From contig CANQNN010000004.1 of the NCBI GenBank assembly GCA_947625205.1, positions 124,001 through 188,000 of the forward strand: a stretch of 64,000 nt of DNA, in the 5' to 3' direction. The DNA comes from an uncultured Lachnospiraceae bacterium (GTDB taxonomy: Bacteria; Bacillota; Clostridia; Lachnospirales; Lachnospiraceae). This document shows positions 1 through 8,544 of the stretch, piece after piece. The translations under genes were made by a program, and so were the position numbers. The notes under the pieces are model-generated. The model had not been told where the DNA came from. It ran no database searches and saw only the letters and a list, made by a program, of their open reading frames with translations. Numbering within the stretch: position 1 is the stretch's first letter; each line of letters opens with the position of its first letter.

Positions 1-1042
1 TTGCAGCGGCAAGCTCCGCTTTGATAGCTTCCGTGAGCTTCGGAACGATCTTATTCAGGTCGCCCACAACGCCGTAGTCTGCTACGTCAAAGATCGGGGC
101 ATCGGCATCCTTATTGATGGCAATGATGATATCGGATTCTTCCATACCTGCCACGTGCTGAATAGCACCGGAAATACCGATCGCAAAATATACGTTAGGA
201 CGAACGGTCTTACCGGTCTGCCCTACCTGCAGATCCTTCGGCTTCCAGCCGGCATCCACTACCGCACGGGAGCAGCTTACCGTACCGCCAAGCACATCCG
301 CCAGATCCTCCAGTATCTTGAAATTCTCCGGGCTGCCTACGCCACGGCCGCCGGATACCAGGATCTTGGCATCCATGATATCTACCGTCTCCGTAACCGC
401 CTTAACGATATCCAGAATCTCCACATACTTGTTATCCGGTGTAAATCCGGGATTAAATTCTTCTACAACAGCCTTTGCGCCCTTAACCGGTTCGATCTTC
501 TGCATAACGCCTGCACGTACCGTAGCCATCTGGGGACGGTTGTAAGGGCATGCGATCGTTGCGATCGTATTACCGCCAAATGCCGGACGGGTCATAAGAA
601 GCTGGTTATGAAGCTGCTCCTGCCCCGGAACCGCCTGAAGCGGGAAATCACCGATCTCAAGGACGGTACAATCTGCTGTCAGACCGGTGGCAACTCTTGC
701 GGATACTCTCGGACCAAGATCACGGCCGATCGCTGTAGCGCCTACCAGCATGATCTCAGGTTTATACTTGTTGATAACAGAAGCAAGCGCATGCGCATAA
801 GGCTCTGTTCTGTAATCCTTAAGCTCCGGATCGTCTACCACGATCACCTTGTCTGCGCCGTACTCGGCAAGCTGGTCAGCCAGCCCTTTGATGCCGGAAC
901 CGATCAATACTGCCGTAACTTCCGTATTTAAATCTTTAGCGAGGTCTTTAGCTTTGCCAAGCAGCTCGAACGCAATACTGCTGATCTCGTTGTCTACCTG
1001 TTGAGCAAAGACGTATACTCCCTTGTATTCTTCTAAGTTCAT
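1..1042 (-). CDS. etfA: Electron transfer flavoprotein alpha subunit, 3' end cut by window
   Basis: This is the FAD-binding alpha subunit of the electron transfer flavoprotein that works with butyryl-CoA dehydrogenase, accepting electrons from NADH and, in clostridia, bifurcating them to ferredoxin. The frame stays open from ATG at 1042 to the window edge (about 347 codons). The N-terminal part reads as an ETF alpha/beta fold, and the C-terminal FAD domain is recognisable by SGGRGVGSPENF and by GISGAIQHVAGM near the edge. An AGGATT ribosome binding site precedes the start, 21 nt after etfB. It is the last visible gene of the thl-crt-hbd-bcd-etfB-etfA operon. The missing piece is only the extreme C terminus. 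The plus-strand frames over it are shadows. Confidence 0.95.
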   Translation of the reverse strand, partial: MNLEEYKGVYVFAQQVDNEISSIAFELLGKAKDLAKDLNTEVTAVLIGSGIKGLADQLAEYGADKVIVVDDPELKDYRTEPYAHALASVINKYKPEIMLVGATAIGRDLGPRVSARVATGLTADCTVLEIGDFPLQAVPGQEQLHNQLLMTRPAFGGNTIATIACPYNRPQMATVRAGVMQKIEPVKGAKAVVEEFNPGFTPDNKYVEILDIVKAVTETVDIMDAKILVSGGRGVGSPENFKILEDLADVLGGTVSCSRAVVDAGWKPKDLQVGQTGKTVRPNVYFAIGISGAIQHVAGMEESDIIIAINKDADAPIFDVADYGVVGDLNKIVPKLTEAIKAELAAA

Positions 1043-1063
1043 GATAATCCTCCAATCTGCTTA

Positions 1064-1846
1064 TTAGATAACATGCTTTACTTTTAACTTGTCAACAATG
1101 TAGCTTACCGACTCATCAGGATCGAGCGTTACCTTCTCACCGGCGCCTTTTCTTACTTTATCGGACGCCTTGGCGATCTTCGTCGGCGAACCTGCCAGTC
1201 CAAGATTGGAATCGTCTACATCTTTTAAGTCTGCTCTGCCCCATACGGTGATCTCCTTCTGATATGCATCGAAGATACCGCCCGGCGTCATATATCTGGG
1301 CTCATTCAGCTCGGAAAGAGCCGTGATCAGACAGGGCATTTTAGCCTTAAGAACATGATATCTGTCTTCGTACTGACGCTCGACAACAACGCTGTCGCCG
1401 TCAATCTTGATATTCTGTGCATAAGAGATTACAGGAATATTCAGATGCTCGGATATCTGCGGGCCAACCTGGGCCGTATCGCCATCGATCGCCTGACGTC
1501 CTGTGATGATCAGATCATAGTCCAAATTTCTGATCGCTCCGGCAATCGTTGTGGAGGTAGCCCATGTATCCGCGCCGCCAAGAACTCTGTCCGTTACCAG
1601 AATGCCCTTGTCGGCTCCCATAGCCATAGCCTCACGAAGAACCTCTTCCGCCTTGGGAAGACCCATCGTTACAACCGTTACTTCTGCGCCGTACTGATCT
1701 TTTAATCTGAGTGCTGCTTCCAGACCGGCTTTATCATCCGGGTTCATGATCGTGAGCATGGCGCCTCTGTCGAGAGTTCCGTCAGGATTGAACTTTACGC
1801 CGCCCTTTGTATCGGGAACCTGTTTTATACAAACAACAATCTTCAT
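1064..1846 (-). CDS. etfB: Electron transfer flavoprotein beta subunit
   Basis: This 260-residue protein is the beta subunit of the ETF heterodimer, which carries FAD (or AMP in non-bifurcating forms) and passes electrons to Bcd. It begins MKIVVCIKQVPDT, the usual ETF-beta N terminus, and contains the family signature around ITGRQAIDGDTAQVGPQ. The length is normal. The start has a good AAGGAGAG site 9 nt upstream. It lies between bcd and etfA, the canonical order of clostridial butyryl-CoA operons, and the three proteins probably form one Bcd-EtfAB complex in the cytoplasm. Whether it bifurcates cannot be decided from reading alone. Confidence 0.96.
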   Translation of the reverse strand: MKIVVCIKQVPDTKGGVKFNPDGTLDRGAMLTIMNPDDKAGLEAALRLKDQYGAEVTVVTMGLPKAEEVLREAMAMGADKGILVTDRVLGGADTWATSTTIAGAIRNLDYDLIITGRQAIDGDTAQVGPQISEHLNIPVISYAQNIKIDGDSVVVERQYEDRYHVLKAKMPCLITALSELNEPRYMTPGGIFDAYQKEITVWGRADLKDVDDSNLGLAGSPTKIAKASDKVRKGAGEKVTLDPDESVSYIVDKLKVKHVI

Positions 1847-1878
1847 TGTATTTCTCTCCTTATATTATTATTTTTCTA

Positions 1879-3030
1879 TTATTTCAGCATTGCACCGGAG
1901 ATGACCATACGCTGAACTTCGCTTGTTCCTTCGTAGATCTCCGTGATCTTGGCGTCACGCATCATACGCTCCACATCGTACTCTCTGATGTAGCCGTAAC
2001 CGCCGTGCAGCTGAACCGCCTTGGTCGTCACTTCCATAGCAACCTCAGCCGCATACAGCTTTGCCTTAGCCGCTTCCACAGAATATACCTTCTGGGTTGC
2101 CTTAGCCATAGCAGCTTTATACACAAGAAGCTGCGCCGCCTCTACCTTGGTAGCCATATCTGCAAGCTGGAACTGTGTATTCTGGAATGCACCGATCGTC
2201 TTGCCGAACTGTTTTCTCTCCTTGACATACGCAACCGTAGTCTCCAGCGCGCCCTCTGCAAGACCGAGCGCCTGAGAAGCGATACCGATACGTCCGCCGT
2301 CCAGGGTGTGCATAGCGATATTGAAGCCTTTGCCCTGCTGCCCTAACAGATTCTCCTTCGGAATACGGCAGTCCGTGAAAATCAGCTCATATGTAGACGA
2401 ACCGCGGATACCCATCTTCTTTTCTTTCGTACCGAATGTGAAGCCGGGCGTACCCTTCTCTACAATAAAGGATGATATCTCTTTTACCATTCTGCCACGC
2501 TTCTCCACCGTACCGGTGATCGCAAAGATCACATATACGTCCGCCTCTTTACCGTTGGTGATAAAGCACTTGGAGCCGTTTAATACCCACTCGTCTCCGT
2601 CCAGAACGGCCTTGGTCTGCTGCCCCTGGGCGTCTGTGCCCGCACCGGGCTCTGTCAGACCGAATGCGCCGAGCTTCTCGCCCTTCGCCAAGGGAACCAG
2701 ATATTTCTGCTTCTGCTCTTCCGTACCGTAGGTCAGGATCGGATCGCAACACAGAGATGTATGCGCGGATACGATAACGCCTGTGGTGCCGCATACTTTG
2801 GAAAGCTCCTCAACGCACATAACGTATGTAAGAGGATCGCAGCCCTGTCCGCCGTACTCCTTCGGAACGGGAATGCCAAGGAAACCTAACTTAGCCATCT
2901 TCTCAACCGTCGCTCTGGGGAAGGCTTCTGTCTCATCTACCTCCTGAGCGAGAGGTTTTACTTCTTTTTCCGCGAACTCTTTAAAAAGAGATCTCGCCAT
3001 TTCATGTTCTTTGCTTAAAGTAAAATCCAT
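1879..3030 (-). CDS. bcd: Short-chain (butyryl-CoA) acyl-CoA dehydrogenase
   Basis: This 383-residue flavoprotein reduces crotonyl-CoA to butyryl-CoA using electrons delivered through EtfAB. It has the three-domain acyl-CoA dehydrogenase layout: an N-terminal helical domain, a middle beta domain with FGLTEPGAGTDA and FITNGKEADVY, and a C-terminal helical domain with QLHGGYGYIREYDVERMMRD. The catalytic glutamate region is near the end (ITEIYEGTSEVQRMV). I chose the ATG at 3030 (MDFTLSKEHEM) because a GGAGG site lies about 9 nt upstream; longer in-frame starts up to 3096 would bury that site inside the gene. It sits 33 nt before etfB. Confidence 0.96.
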   Translation of the reverse strand: MDFTLSKEHEMARSLFKEFAEKEVKPLAQEVDETEAFPRATVEKMAKLGFLGIPVPKEYGGQGCDPLTYVMCVEELSKVCGTTGVIVSAHTSLCCDPILTYGTEEQKQKYLVPLAKGEKLGAFGLTEPGAGTDAQGQQTKAVLDGDEWVLNGSKCFITNGKEADVYVIFAITGTVEKRGRMVKEISSFIVEKGTPGFTFGTKEKKMGIRGSSTYELIFTDCRIPKENLLGQQGKGFNIAMHTLDGGRIGIASQALGLAEGALETTVAYVKERKQFGKTIGAFQNTQFQLADMATKVEAAQLLVYKAAMAKATQKVYSVEAAKAKLYAAEVAMEVTTKAVQLHGGYGYIREYDVERMMRDAKITEIYEGTSEVQRMVISGAMLK

Positions 3031-3109
3031 GATTCTTTTTTCCTCCATATATTTTATATGCCGGAGATGCCGCTTATCAGACATCCCCGCAGACATGCCT
3101 CATGTCCTG

Positions 3110-3949
3110 TTATTTCGCATAGCTGAAGAAGCCCTCGCCGGTCTTTCTGCCAAGCTTCTTCTCCTCAACCATCTTCTTCAGAAGCGGCTGCGGAGCATAT
3201 TTTGCATCCTTTGTCTCGTTGTAGAGAACTTCCATGATAGCAAGGCAGATATCCAGGCCGATCAGATCGCCCAGATGAAGCGGTCCCATCGGATGGGATG
3301 CGCCAAGCTGCATAGCCACGTCAATATCCTCTGCGGATGCGGTTCCTGCATCCAGAACGCCGATCGCCTCGTTGATCATCGGGATCAGGATCCTATTTAC
3401 AACGAAACCGGGTGCTTCCTTGACCTGTACGGGAGTCTTGCCGATCTCTGTGGCGATCGCCGTAATCTTGTCAACCATATCCTGAGGTGTATTCTCGCCT
3501 CTGATAACCTCTACCAGCTTCATTCTGTCAGCCGGGTTAAAGAAATGCATACCGATCATCGGTCTGTCCAGACCCTCGCCGATCTTTGTGATAGAAAGGG
3601 AAGAAGTATTGGACGCGAACATGCAGTCCTTCTTAACAATGCCCATCAGCTCTTTGAAGATAGACTGTTTGATCTCCATCTTCTCCAGGGCAACTTCTAC
3701 GATCAGGTCACAGTCCTTACAGATACCGTTTAAGCCTGTGGTGATCTTACTCATTACCTCATCCGCTTTTTCCTTGGTGATCTTCTCTTTACCTACCAGA
3801 AAATCCATGTTTTTCTGGATCTTAGCCTTGCCGCCTTCAGCATATTCTTCCTTGATATCACACAGATATACTTCATAGCCGTCTGTCATGGCAAAAGCCT
3901 GTGCAATACCGGAACCCATAGTTCCTGCACCGATAATACCTACTTTCAT
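3110..3949 (-). CDS. hbd: 3-hydroxybutyryl-CoA dehydrogenase
   Basis: This 279-residue enzyme reduces acetoacetyl-CoA to 3-hydroxybutyryl-CoA with NAD(P)H. The N terminus shows the Rossmann motif IGAGTMGSGIAQ (about residues 6-17). The catalytic His region is GMHFFNPADRM, and the C-terminal domain carries APGFVVNRILIPMINEA and the LGASHPMGPLHLGDLIGLD stretch typical of the family. The length fits. A GGAGG site precedes the ATG. Its place between crt and bcd supports the butyrate pathway role rather than fatty-acid beta-oxidation. Confidence 0.96.
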   Translation of the reverse strand: MKVGIIGAGTMGSGIAQAFAMTDGYEVYLCDIKEEYAEGGKAKIQKNMDFLVGKEKITKEKADEVMSKITTGLNGICKDCDLIVEVALEKMEIKQSIFKELMGIVKKDCMFASNTSSLSITKIGEGLDRPMIGMHFFNPADRMKLVEVIRGENTPQDMVDKITAIATEIGKTPVQVKEAPGFVVNRILIPMINEAIGVLDAGTASAEDIDVAMQLGASHPMGPLHLGDLIGLDICLAIMEVLYNETKDAKYAPQPLLKKMVEEKKLGRKTGEGFFSYAK

Positions 3950-3979
3950 TGTGATTCCTCCTTATTAAGATGTTTATAT

Positions 3980-4765
3980 TTACGCATTTTTAAACGGTTC
4001 TTTCACTTTTTCCTTATTCTTATCCAGGAAAAATGCCATGCCGTACTTCTGGTCTTCTGTCTCAAAGCAGTCGCCGAACAGCTTCTCCTCGATCACGATC
4101 GCCTGATCCATATCGACCTCCAGACCGTCATTGATGGCTTTCTTACAGTTACGGACCGCGATCGGCGCATTCTTTGCAATGCCGGCCGCCATCTTCTCTG
4201 CCGCCGCCATCAGTTCCTCCTGCGGATATACAGCGTTCACGAGCCCAATTCTTAACGCCTCGTCAGCTTTGATATTCCTTGCGGTGTAGATCATCTGTTT
4301 CGCCATACCGGGGCCTACCAGTCTCGCAAGTCTCTGTGTGCCGCCAAATCCGGGCGTGATGCCCAGCCCCACCTCGGGTTGTCCGAATACTGCATTGTCG
4401 GAGCAAATTCTGATGTCGCAGCTCATGGAGATCTCACAGCCGCCGCCCAGTGCAAAACCGTTTACGGCTGCAATGACCGGGATCGGGAAAGTCTCAAGCT
4501 TGCGGAACACATCGTTGCCCTTCTTACCGAAAGCCTCACCCTCGGCCTTGGTCAGCGTGCTCATCTCACCGATGTCAGCTCCGGCTACAAAGGATTTCTC
4601 CCCCGCACCGGTTAAGATCAGACATCTAATCTCATTCAAATCCACGCTGTCCAGAGTCTTGTCCAACTCTTCCAATACGGTAGAGTTTAAAGCATTTAAT
4701 GCCTTTTCACGGTTGATTGTAATGATACCAACCTGTCCTTTTACTTCATATAATATAAATTCCAT
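3980..4765 (-). CDS. crt: 3-hydroxybutyryl-CoA dehydratase (crotonase)
   Basis: This crotonase-fold enzyme (261 residues) dehydrates 3-hydroxybutyryl-CoA to crotonyl-CoA. The oxyanion-hole segments are visible as AGADIGEMSTL and NGFALGGGCEISMSCD, with the catalytic Glu region at FGQPEVGLGITPGFGGTQRL. I place the start at 4765 (MEFILYEVK) because GGAG is 8 nt upstream; the longer start at 4777 would overlap that site. It follows thl by about 20 nt and precedes hbd by 30 nt. Confidence 0.96.
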   Translation of the reverse strand: MEFILYEVKGQVGIITINREKALNALNSTVLEELDKTLDSVDLNEIRCLILTGAGEKSFVAGADIGEMSTLTKAEGEAFGKKGNDVFRKLETFPIPVIAAVNGFALGGGCEISMSCDIRICSDNAVFGQPEVGLGITPGFGGTQRLARLVGPGMAKQMIYTARNIKADEALRIGLVNAVYPQEELMAAAEKMAAGIAKNAPIAVRNCKKAINDGLEVDMDQAIVIEEKLFGDCFETEDQKYGMAFFLDKNKEKVKEPFKNA

Positions 4766-4786
4766 AGCTATCTCCATTCCTGATTA

Positions 4787-5968
4787 TCAATCTCTCTCAA
4801 CGATCGTTGCACAGCCCATGCCGCCGCCGATACACAGTGTGGCAAGGCCCTTCTTCACATCGCGTTTCTGCATCTCGTGCAGAAGCGTTACCAGGATACG
4901 GCATCCCGAAGCGCCTACCGGATGACCGAGCGCGATCGCGCCGCCGTTTACGTTGAGCACATCGTCCTTGAAGCCCAGATCCTTCTGCACCGCGAGGGAC
5001 TGTGCCGCAAATGCCTCGTTCGCCTCGATCAGATCGAAGTCGTCGATCTTCATGCCTGCCTTGGCCATCGCCTTCTGTGTCGCCGGTACAGGACCCACGC
5101 CCATGATCGCGGGATCTACGCCGCCCAGCGCGCCCGCAACGAAGGTTGCCATCGGCTTAACGCCCAGCTCTTTTGCCTTCTCCTCACTCATCACCACGAT
5201 CGCCGCCGCGCCATCGTTGATGCCGGAAGCATTGGCCGCAGTAACGATACCGTCAGGCTTGAACGCCGGACGCAGCTTGGAGATGCTCTCCACGGTAACG
5301 CCTGCACGGGGACCTTCATCCGTATCGAAGATGACTGTCTCTTTCTTTTTCTTCACTTCCACAGGAACGATCTCGTCCTTGAACTTGCCCTCTGCGCGTG
5401 CCTTCTCGCATTTCTGCTGAGACCATGCCGCAAACTTATCCAGATCCTCTCTCGTAAAGCCGTACTTCTCGGCTACATTCTCCGCCGTGATACCCATATG
5501 ATAGTTGTTAAAAGCGTCCCACAGCGCATCGTTCACCATAGTATCCACCAGCGTCGCATTGTTCATCCGGTATCCGTAACGGCCCTGCATCGCCGCGTAA
5601 GGAGCCATAGACATGTTCTCCATACCGCCCGCCACTACGATATCGGCGTCGCCCGCCTGGATCATCTGCGCCGCCATATTGACACAGTTAAGACCCGAAC
5701 CGCAGACTACGTTCACTGTCACTGCGGGAGTCGTAACGGGAAGCCCCGCCTTGATGGAAGACTGACGAGCCACGTTCTGACCCTGCCCCGCCTGAATTAC
5801 ACATCCCATATATACGTGATCGACCTTATCAGGCGCTACGCCTGCTCTGTTTAATGCCTCTTTGATAACGATTGCTCCGAGCTCTGCTGCCGGAGTTGTG
5901 CTTAAGCCTCCGCCCATAGTACCGATAGCCGTACGACAGGCACCTGCCAGGACAACTTTCTTTGCCAT
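4787..5968 (-). CDS. thl: Acetyl-CoA C-acetyltransferase (thiolase)
   Basis: This 393-residue biosynthetic-type thiolase condenses two acetyl-CoA to acetoacetyl-CoA, the entry step of butyrate formation. The nucleophilic cysteine is at about residue 89 in [11 protein letters not shown]. The C-terminal catalytic pair lies in [11 protein letters not shown] and [11 protein letters not shown]. The ATG at 5968 (MAKKVVLAG) is preceded by GGAGGG at normal spacing. It is the first gene of the six-gene operon; a clear promoter and a Rex-like inverted repeat lie upstream. Confidence 0.97.
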   Translation of the reverse strand: MAKKVVLAGACRTAIGTMGGGLSTTPAAELGAIVIKEALNRAGVAPDKVDHVYMGCVIQAGQGQNVARQSSIKAGLPVTTPAVTVNVVCGSGLNCVNMAAQMIQAGDADIVVAGGMENMSMAPYAAMQGRYGYRMNNATLVDTMVNDALWDAFNNYHMGITAENVAEKYGFTREDLDKFAAWSQQKCEKARAEGKFKDEIVPVEVKKKKETVIFDTDEGPRAGVTVESISKLRPAFKPDGIVTAANASGINDGAAAIVVMSEEKAKELGVKPMATFVAGALGGVDPAIMGVGPVPATQKAMAKAGMKIDDFDLIEANEAFAAQSLAVQKDLGFKDDVLNVNGGAIALGHPVGASGCRILVTLLHEMQKRDVKKGLATLCIGGGMGCATIVERD

Positions 5969-6024
5969 TCTTTTTCCCTCCATCATGGTATTATTTTAAA
6001 GATGAATCAATGAAATTTGAGACT

Positions 6025-6054
6025 GACAATGATTGTTATTTTTTTATCATTGTC
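6025..6054 (-). promoter_or_regulatory. Inverted repeat in thl leader, Rex-like operator candidate
   Basis: A perfect 9-bp inverted repeat (GACAATGAT / ATCATTGTC, 12-nt centre) lies just downstream of the thl promoter. Read on the plus strand, 6033-6050 (TTGTTATTTTTTTATCAT) matches the clostridial Rex operator pattern TTGTTAA-N4-TTAACAA at 11 of 14 defined positions. A Fur-like reading of 6024-6038 is also possible. It is not followed by a U-run, so it does not look like a terminator for the upstream peptidase gene. The binding protein is inferred, not shown. Confidence 0.45.
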
Positions 6055-6064
6055 CGCTTTTCCT

Positions 6065-6093
6065 ATTGTACCATAGAGGTACTATTTTTGCAA
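6065..6093 (-). promoter_or_regulatory. Sigma-A type promoter of the thl-crt-hbd-bcd-etfBA operon
   Basis: The minus strand shows TTGCAA (6088-6093), a 17-bp spacer and TACAAT (6065-6070). The predicted transcript starts near 6058 and the inverted repeat above would fall in its first 35 nt. The -35 region overlaps the 3' end of the upstream M23 peptidase gene. Confidence 0.8.
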
Positions 6094-7239
6094 TGCTTTT
6101 TCTACCTCGGGATCTGTCATCTCACGTATGCGCTTCCACTCCCTTGTATCTCCTATCTTAGCTGCCTCGCTGCGGTTGCGGTACAGGAACTTGGTCAGTT
6201 CATAGCAGTCCACCCATATCTCGTTGTCGCCCTCCTTCTGCGACTCGTCAAAGATCAGCTGGAGTCCCCAGTGCAGGTGTACCGTCTTAATGTTATTGAC
6301 GTTCTCCTTGGCGCTGTATCCCGTGTGCCCCATATAACCGATAACATCTCCGGCAGTTACGATACTGCCTTCCTCAAGCCCTTCGGCATAGGGGTAATTC
6401 TGCCTGAGGTGCGCATAATAATAGTATCGCTTACCGTCAAAGCTCCGGATACCGATACGCCAGCCGCCGTACTGATTCCATCCAAGCGCTTCCACAACGC
6501 CGGACTCGACCGCAATGATCGGCGTGCCGACCAGTCCCATCATGTCATGGCCCAGGTGGGGTCTGGAATACCCGTAGCTTCTGGAAGCTCCGAAATCGTC
6601 ATAATGACTGTAATCAAAGCCCTTTGCGATGGGTGAAAAAGCTTTCAGGCCATAGTAACGTTTCCACTGATTCTCCTCTTTCATGGAAAACTCGCCGACC
6701 ATGCCGCCCAGCACCGCGCCATACGCCTCCAGATAATAATCGTAGTACTCCATACCGTCTGTTAGTTCTTCCAGAGTAGTCTCTCCGTCCGCTATCTTCT
6801 GCGCCGCCTCATTGATGATCTTTACGCTGCCGCCGTCAAACTTTCCGCCCGTTCTGGCTCCTGCATAGGCGAGCAGTCCGATCCAGTCAAGATGTATCTC
6901 TTTCCCGTAAGAATCCACATCCCACTCATAGGCTGCCGCCATCGCCTCGCAGGTCACATTAAATTCCACCCACTTTATGTAGTCGCCGTCCGCGGTCACT
7001 TCGACCGCTTCGCTGCTCTCAGACCATTGCGGCGCCTTATCCTGCTCCCACGCCGCACCCTGCCGGCTGCAGACAAACTTCCGGCCAATCGCCACGCACC
7101 CCAGGGCTGCCAGCAGCACAAGCTCGACCCGGATCGCCAGGCCGATCCCGCTTTGCCTTCTGCCGCTTATCTTGCTTCTTATCCTGCTTCCTGCCCCGGT
7201 CCCCGGTCCACTGCTTTTCCTGCCCCTTTGTTTTCCCAT
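6082..7239 (-). CDS. Membrane-anchored M23 family metallopeptidase
   Basis: This 385-residue protein starts with a long basic N terminus, then one membrane segment (about residues 36-53), a middle helical domain, and a C-terminal peptidase M23 (LytM-type) domain from about residue 225. The zinc-site motifs are visible as RPHLGHDMMG and HLHWGLQL, with YYYYAHL in between. Such enzymes cut peptidoglycan cross-bridges or partner as regulators outside the membrane. The start has only a weak GGGG site, and a second, unrelated frame over the first 100 codons is open, so the N terminus is less certain than the domain. It is read toward thl but thl has its own promoter. Confidence 0.8.
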   Translation of the reverse strand: MGKQRGRKSSGPGTGAGSRIRSKISGRRQSGIGLAIRVELVLLAALGCVAIGRKFVCSRQGAAWEQDKAPQWSESSEAVEVTADGDYIKWVEFNVTCEAMAAAYEWDVDSYGKEIHLDWIGLLAYAGARTGGKFDGGSVKIINEAAQKIADGETTLEELTDGMEYYDYYLEAYGAVLGGMVGEFSMKEENQWKRYYGLKAFSPIAKGFDYSHYDDFGASRSYGYSRPHLGHDMMGLVGTPIIAVESGVVEALGWNQYGGWRIGIRSFDGKRYYYYAHLRQNYPYAEGLEEGSIVTAGDVIGYMGHTGYSAKENVNNIKTVHLHWGLQLIFDESQKEGDNEIWVDCYELTKFLYRNRSEAAKIGDTREWKRIREMTDPEVEKALQK

Positions 7240-7385
7240 AAACGCCCCACATATTTATCATCTTCTTCACAGCCGCCGTCCGCCGGGCCCCTGCTTCGCA
7301 TACGCGCGCAGCATCCGCCCGGTTCATCCGCCACAGCGCTTCTTCGCCGGATAATGCAGCCGGAAATATATGGTTATGTATATGA

Positions 7386-7415
7386 AAAAGGCCTGCGGGT
7401 TATGCCGCCCGCAGG
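7386..7415 (-). terminator. Rho-independent terminator after the GT2-GtrA gene
   Basis: On the minus strand an 8-bp stem (CCTGCGGG / CCCGCAGG at 7408-7415 and 7392-7399) is followed by TTTTTC, just after the stop codon of the glycosyltransferase gene. Confidence 0.85.
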
Positions 7416-7432
7416 TCATCACTTCTTACGCA

Positions 7433-8500
7433 TCACTTCTTACGATACACCAGCTCTCTCTGTATAACAAAACTGATAAAAAACAGAAAGACGTCCACCG
7501 GTATCTTCACAAGCACCTCCGTTCCGCCGATGCGGCTGTACAGAGCGTTCACTATTAGGGCGCTGCACAGCATCTGGCAGACCGCTAGAAGAAAATATTT
7601 TCCCGCCGTGACCGCAAGCTTCTCCCTGCTCTTAAACACCACGCGGTAGTTTACAAGAAAATTATAGACAGCAGAGATCACGCGCGCGAATACGGTCGCC
7701 GCCACAATATACGGAATGCCCCACACTTCGCCGTCCATCGGTCTGAGCGTACAGAACATATGAAAAAGCAGAAGATCGAGAACACTGGACGACAGCGAGG
7801 AAAAAAGAAATTTCCCAAACACCATGTAGATGCGCAGGGAATCTTTGAGCGGATTAAAATGGCTCGTCCTGTTCGCTTCGATATAGACCGTTTCCACCGG
7901 CACTTCCACAATAGGAATATCCAGATTCTTCGTTTCGATCAGCATATTGGTCTCATACTCGAAGCGCTCACCCTTTACCTGCATCAGTTCCTTCATGAAA
8001 AAAGACGGAACGGCGCGAAGCCCTGTCTGCGTATCCGAAACAGAGAGCCCCAGCAGAAAACTCAGCACCTTCCTCGTGACCTTATTGCCGAAAGCAGAGC
8101 GTGCAGGCACCCCAGATGCGTCAAAATCCCGGCAGCCCAGTATCAGAGCATCCGGATGATCGCGGAGTGCGGACATACAGGCTATAATATCCTCCGGCGT
8201 ATGCTGACCGTCCGAATCCGCCGTCACGCAGCCCGGCGCCAAGCCATGCACTCTCAGGCAGTAATTAAACGCAGTCTTAAGCGCCCTTCCTTTGCCGAGG
8301 TTCACCGCGTGATACAACACAGTGCAATTATCGTATGACGCCGCCCTGTCAAAAAGAGCGCCGTAGCTTTCACCGCTGCCGTCATCTACCACGACCACAT
8401 GACGGACGCCCGCCGCCTGCAGCCCGTCAAGCAGACGGATCAGTTTTTCATCCGGCTCATATGCCGGTATGATAACCGGAATATCGTAGTTAGAAGACAT
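7433..8500 (-). CDS. Glycosyltransferase family 2 fused to a GtrA-type membrane domain
   Basis: The first about 230 residues are a DPM1-like GT2 domain: PVIIPAYEPD at the N terminus, VVVVDDGSG, NLGKGRALKT and the metal-binding ADSDGQH. The remaining about 120 residues are four hydrophobic segments ending in VIQRELVYRKK, the pattern of GtrA/DPMS domains. The likely job is moving a sugar from a nucleotide sugar onto a lipid carrier at the cytoplasmic membrane. I chose ATG 8500 (MSSNYDIPV) because AAAGGGG lies upstream; the long in-frame extension to 8731 is not protein-like. It lies 44 nt after the polytopic protein gene and is probably cotranscribed with it. Confidence 0.88.
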   Translation of the reverse strand: MSSNYDIPVIIPAYEPDEKLIRLLDGLQAAGVRHVVVVDDGSGESYGALFDRAASYDNCTVLYHAVNLGKGRALKTAFNYCLRVHGLAPGCVTADSDGQHTPEDIIACMSALRDHPDALILGCRDFDASGVPARSAFGNKVTRKVLSFLLGLSVSDTQTGLRAVPSFFMKELMQVKGERFEYETNMLIETKNLDIPIVEVPVETVYIEANRTSHFNPLKDSLRIYMVFGKFLFSSLSSSVLDLLLFHMFCTLRPMDGEVWGIPYIVAATVFARVISAVYNFLVNYRVVFKSREKLAVTAGKYFLLAVCQMLCSALIVNALYSRIGGTEVLVKIPVDVFLFFISFVIQRELVYRKK

Positions 8501-8544
8501 ATATGCCCCTTTCTTCGTCAGCGTTGTAACGCATTCGTCCAATA

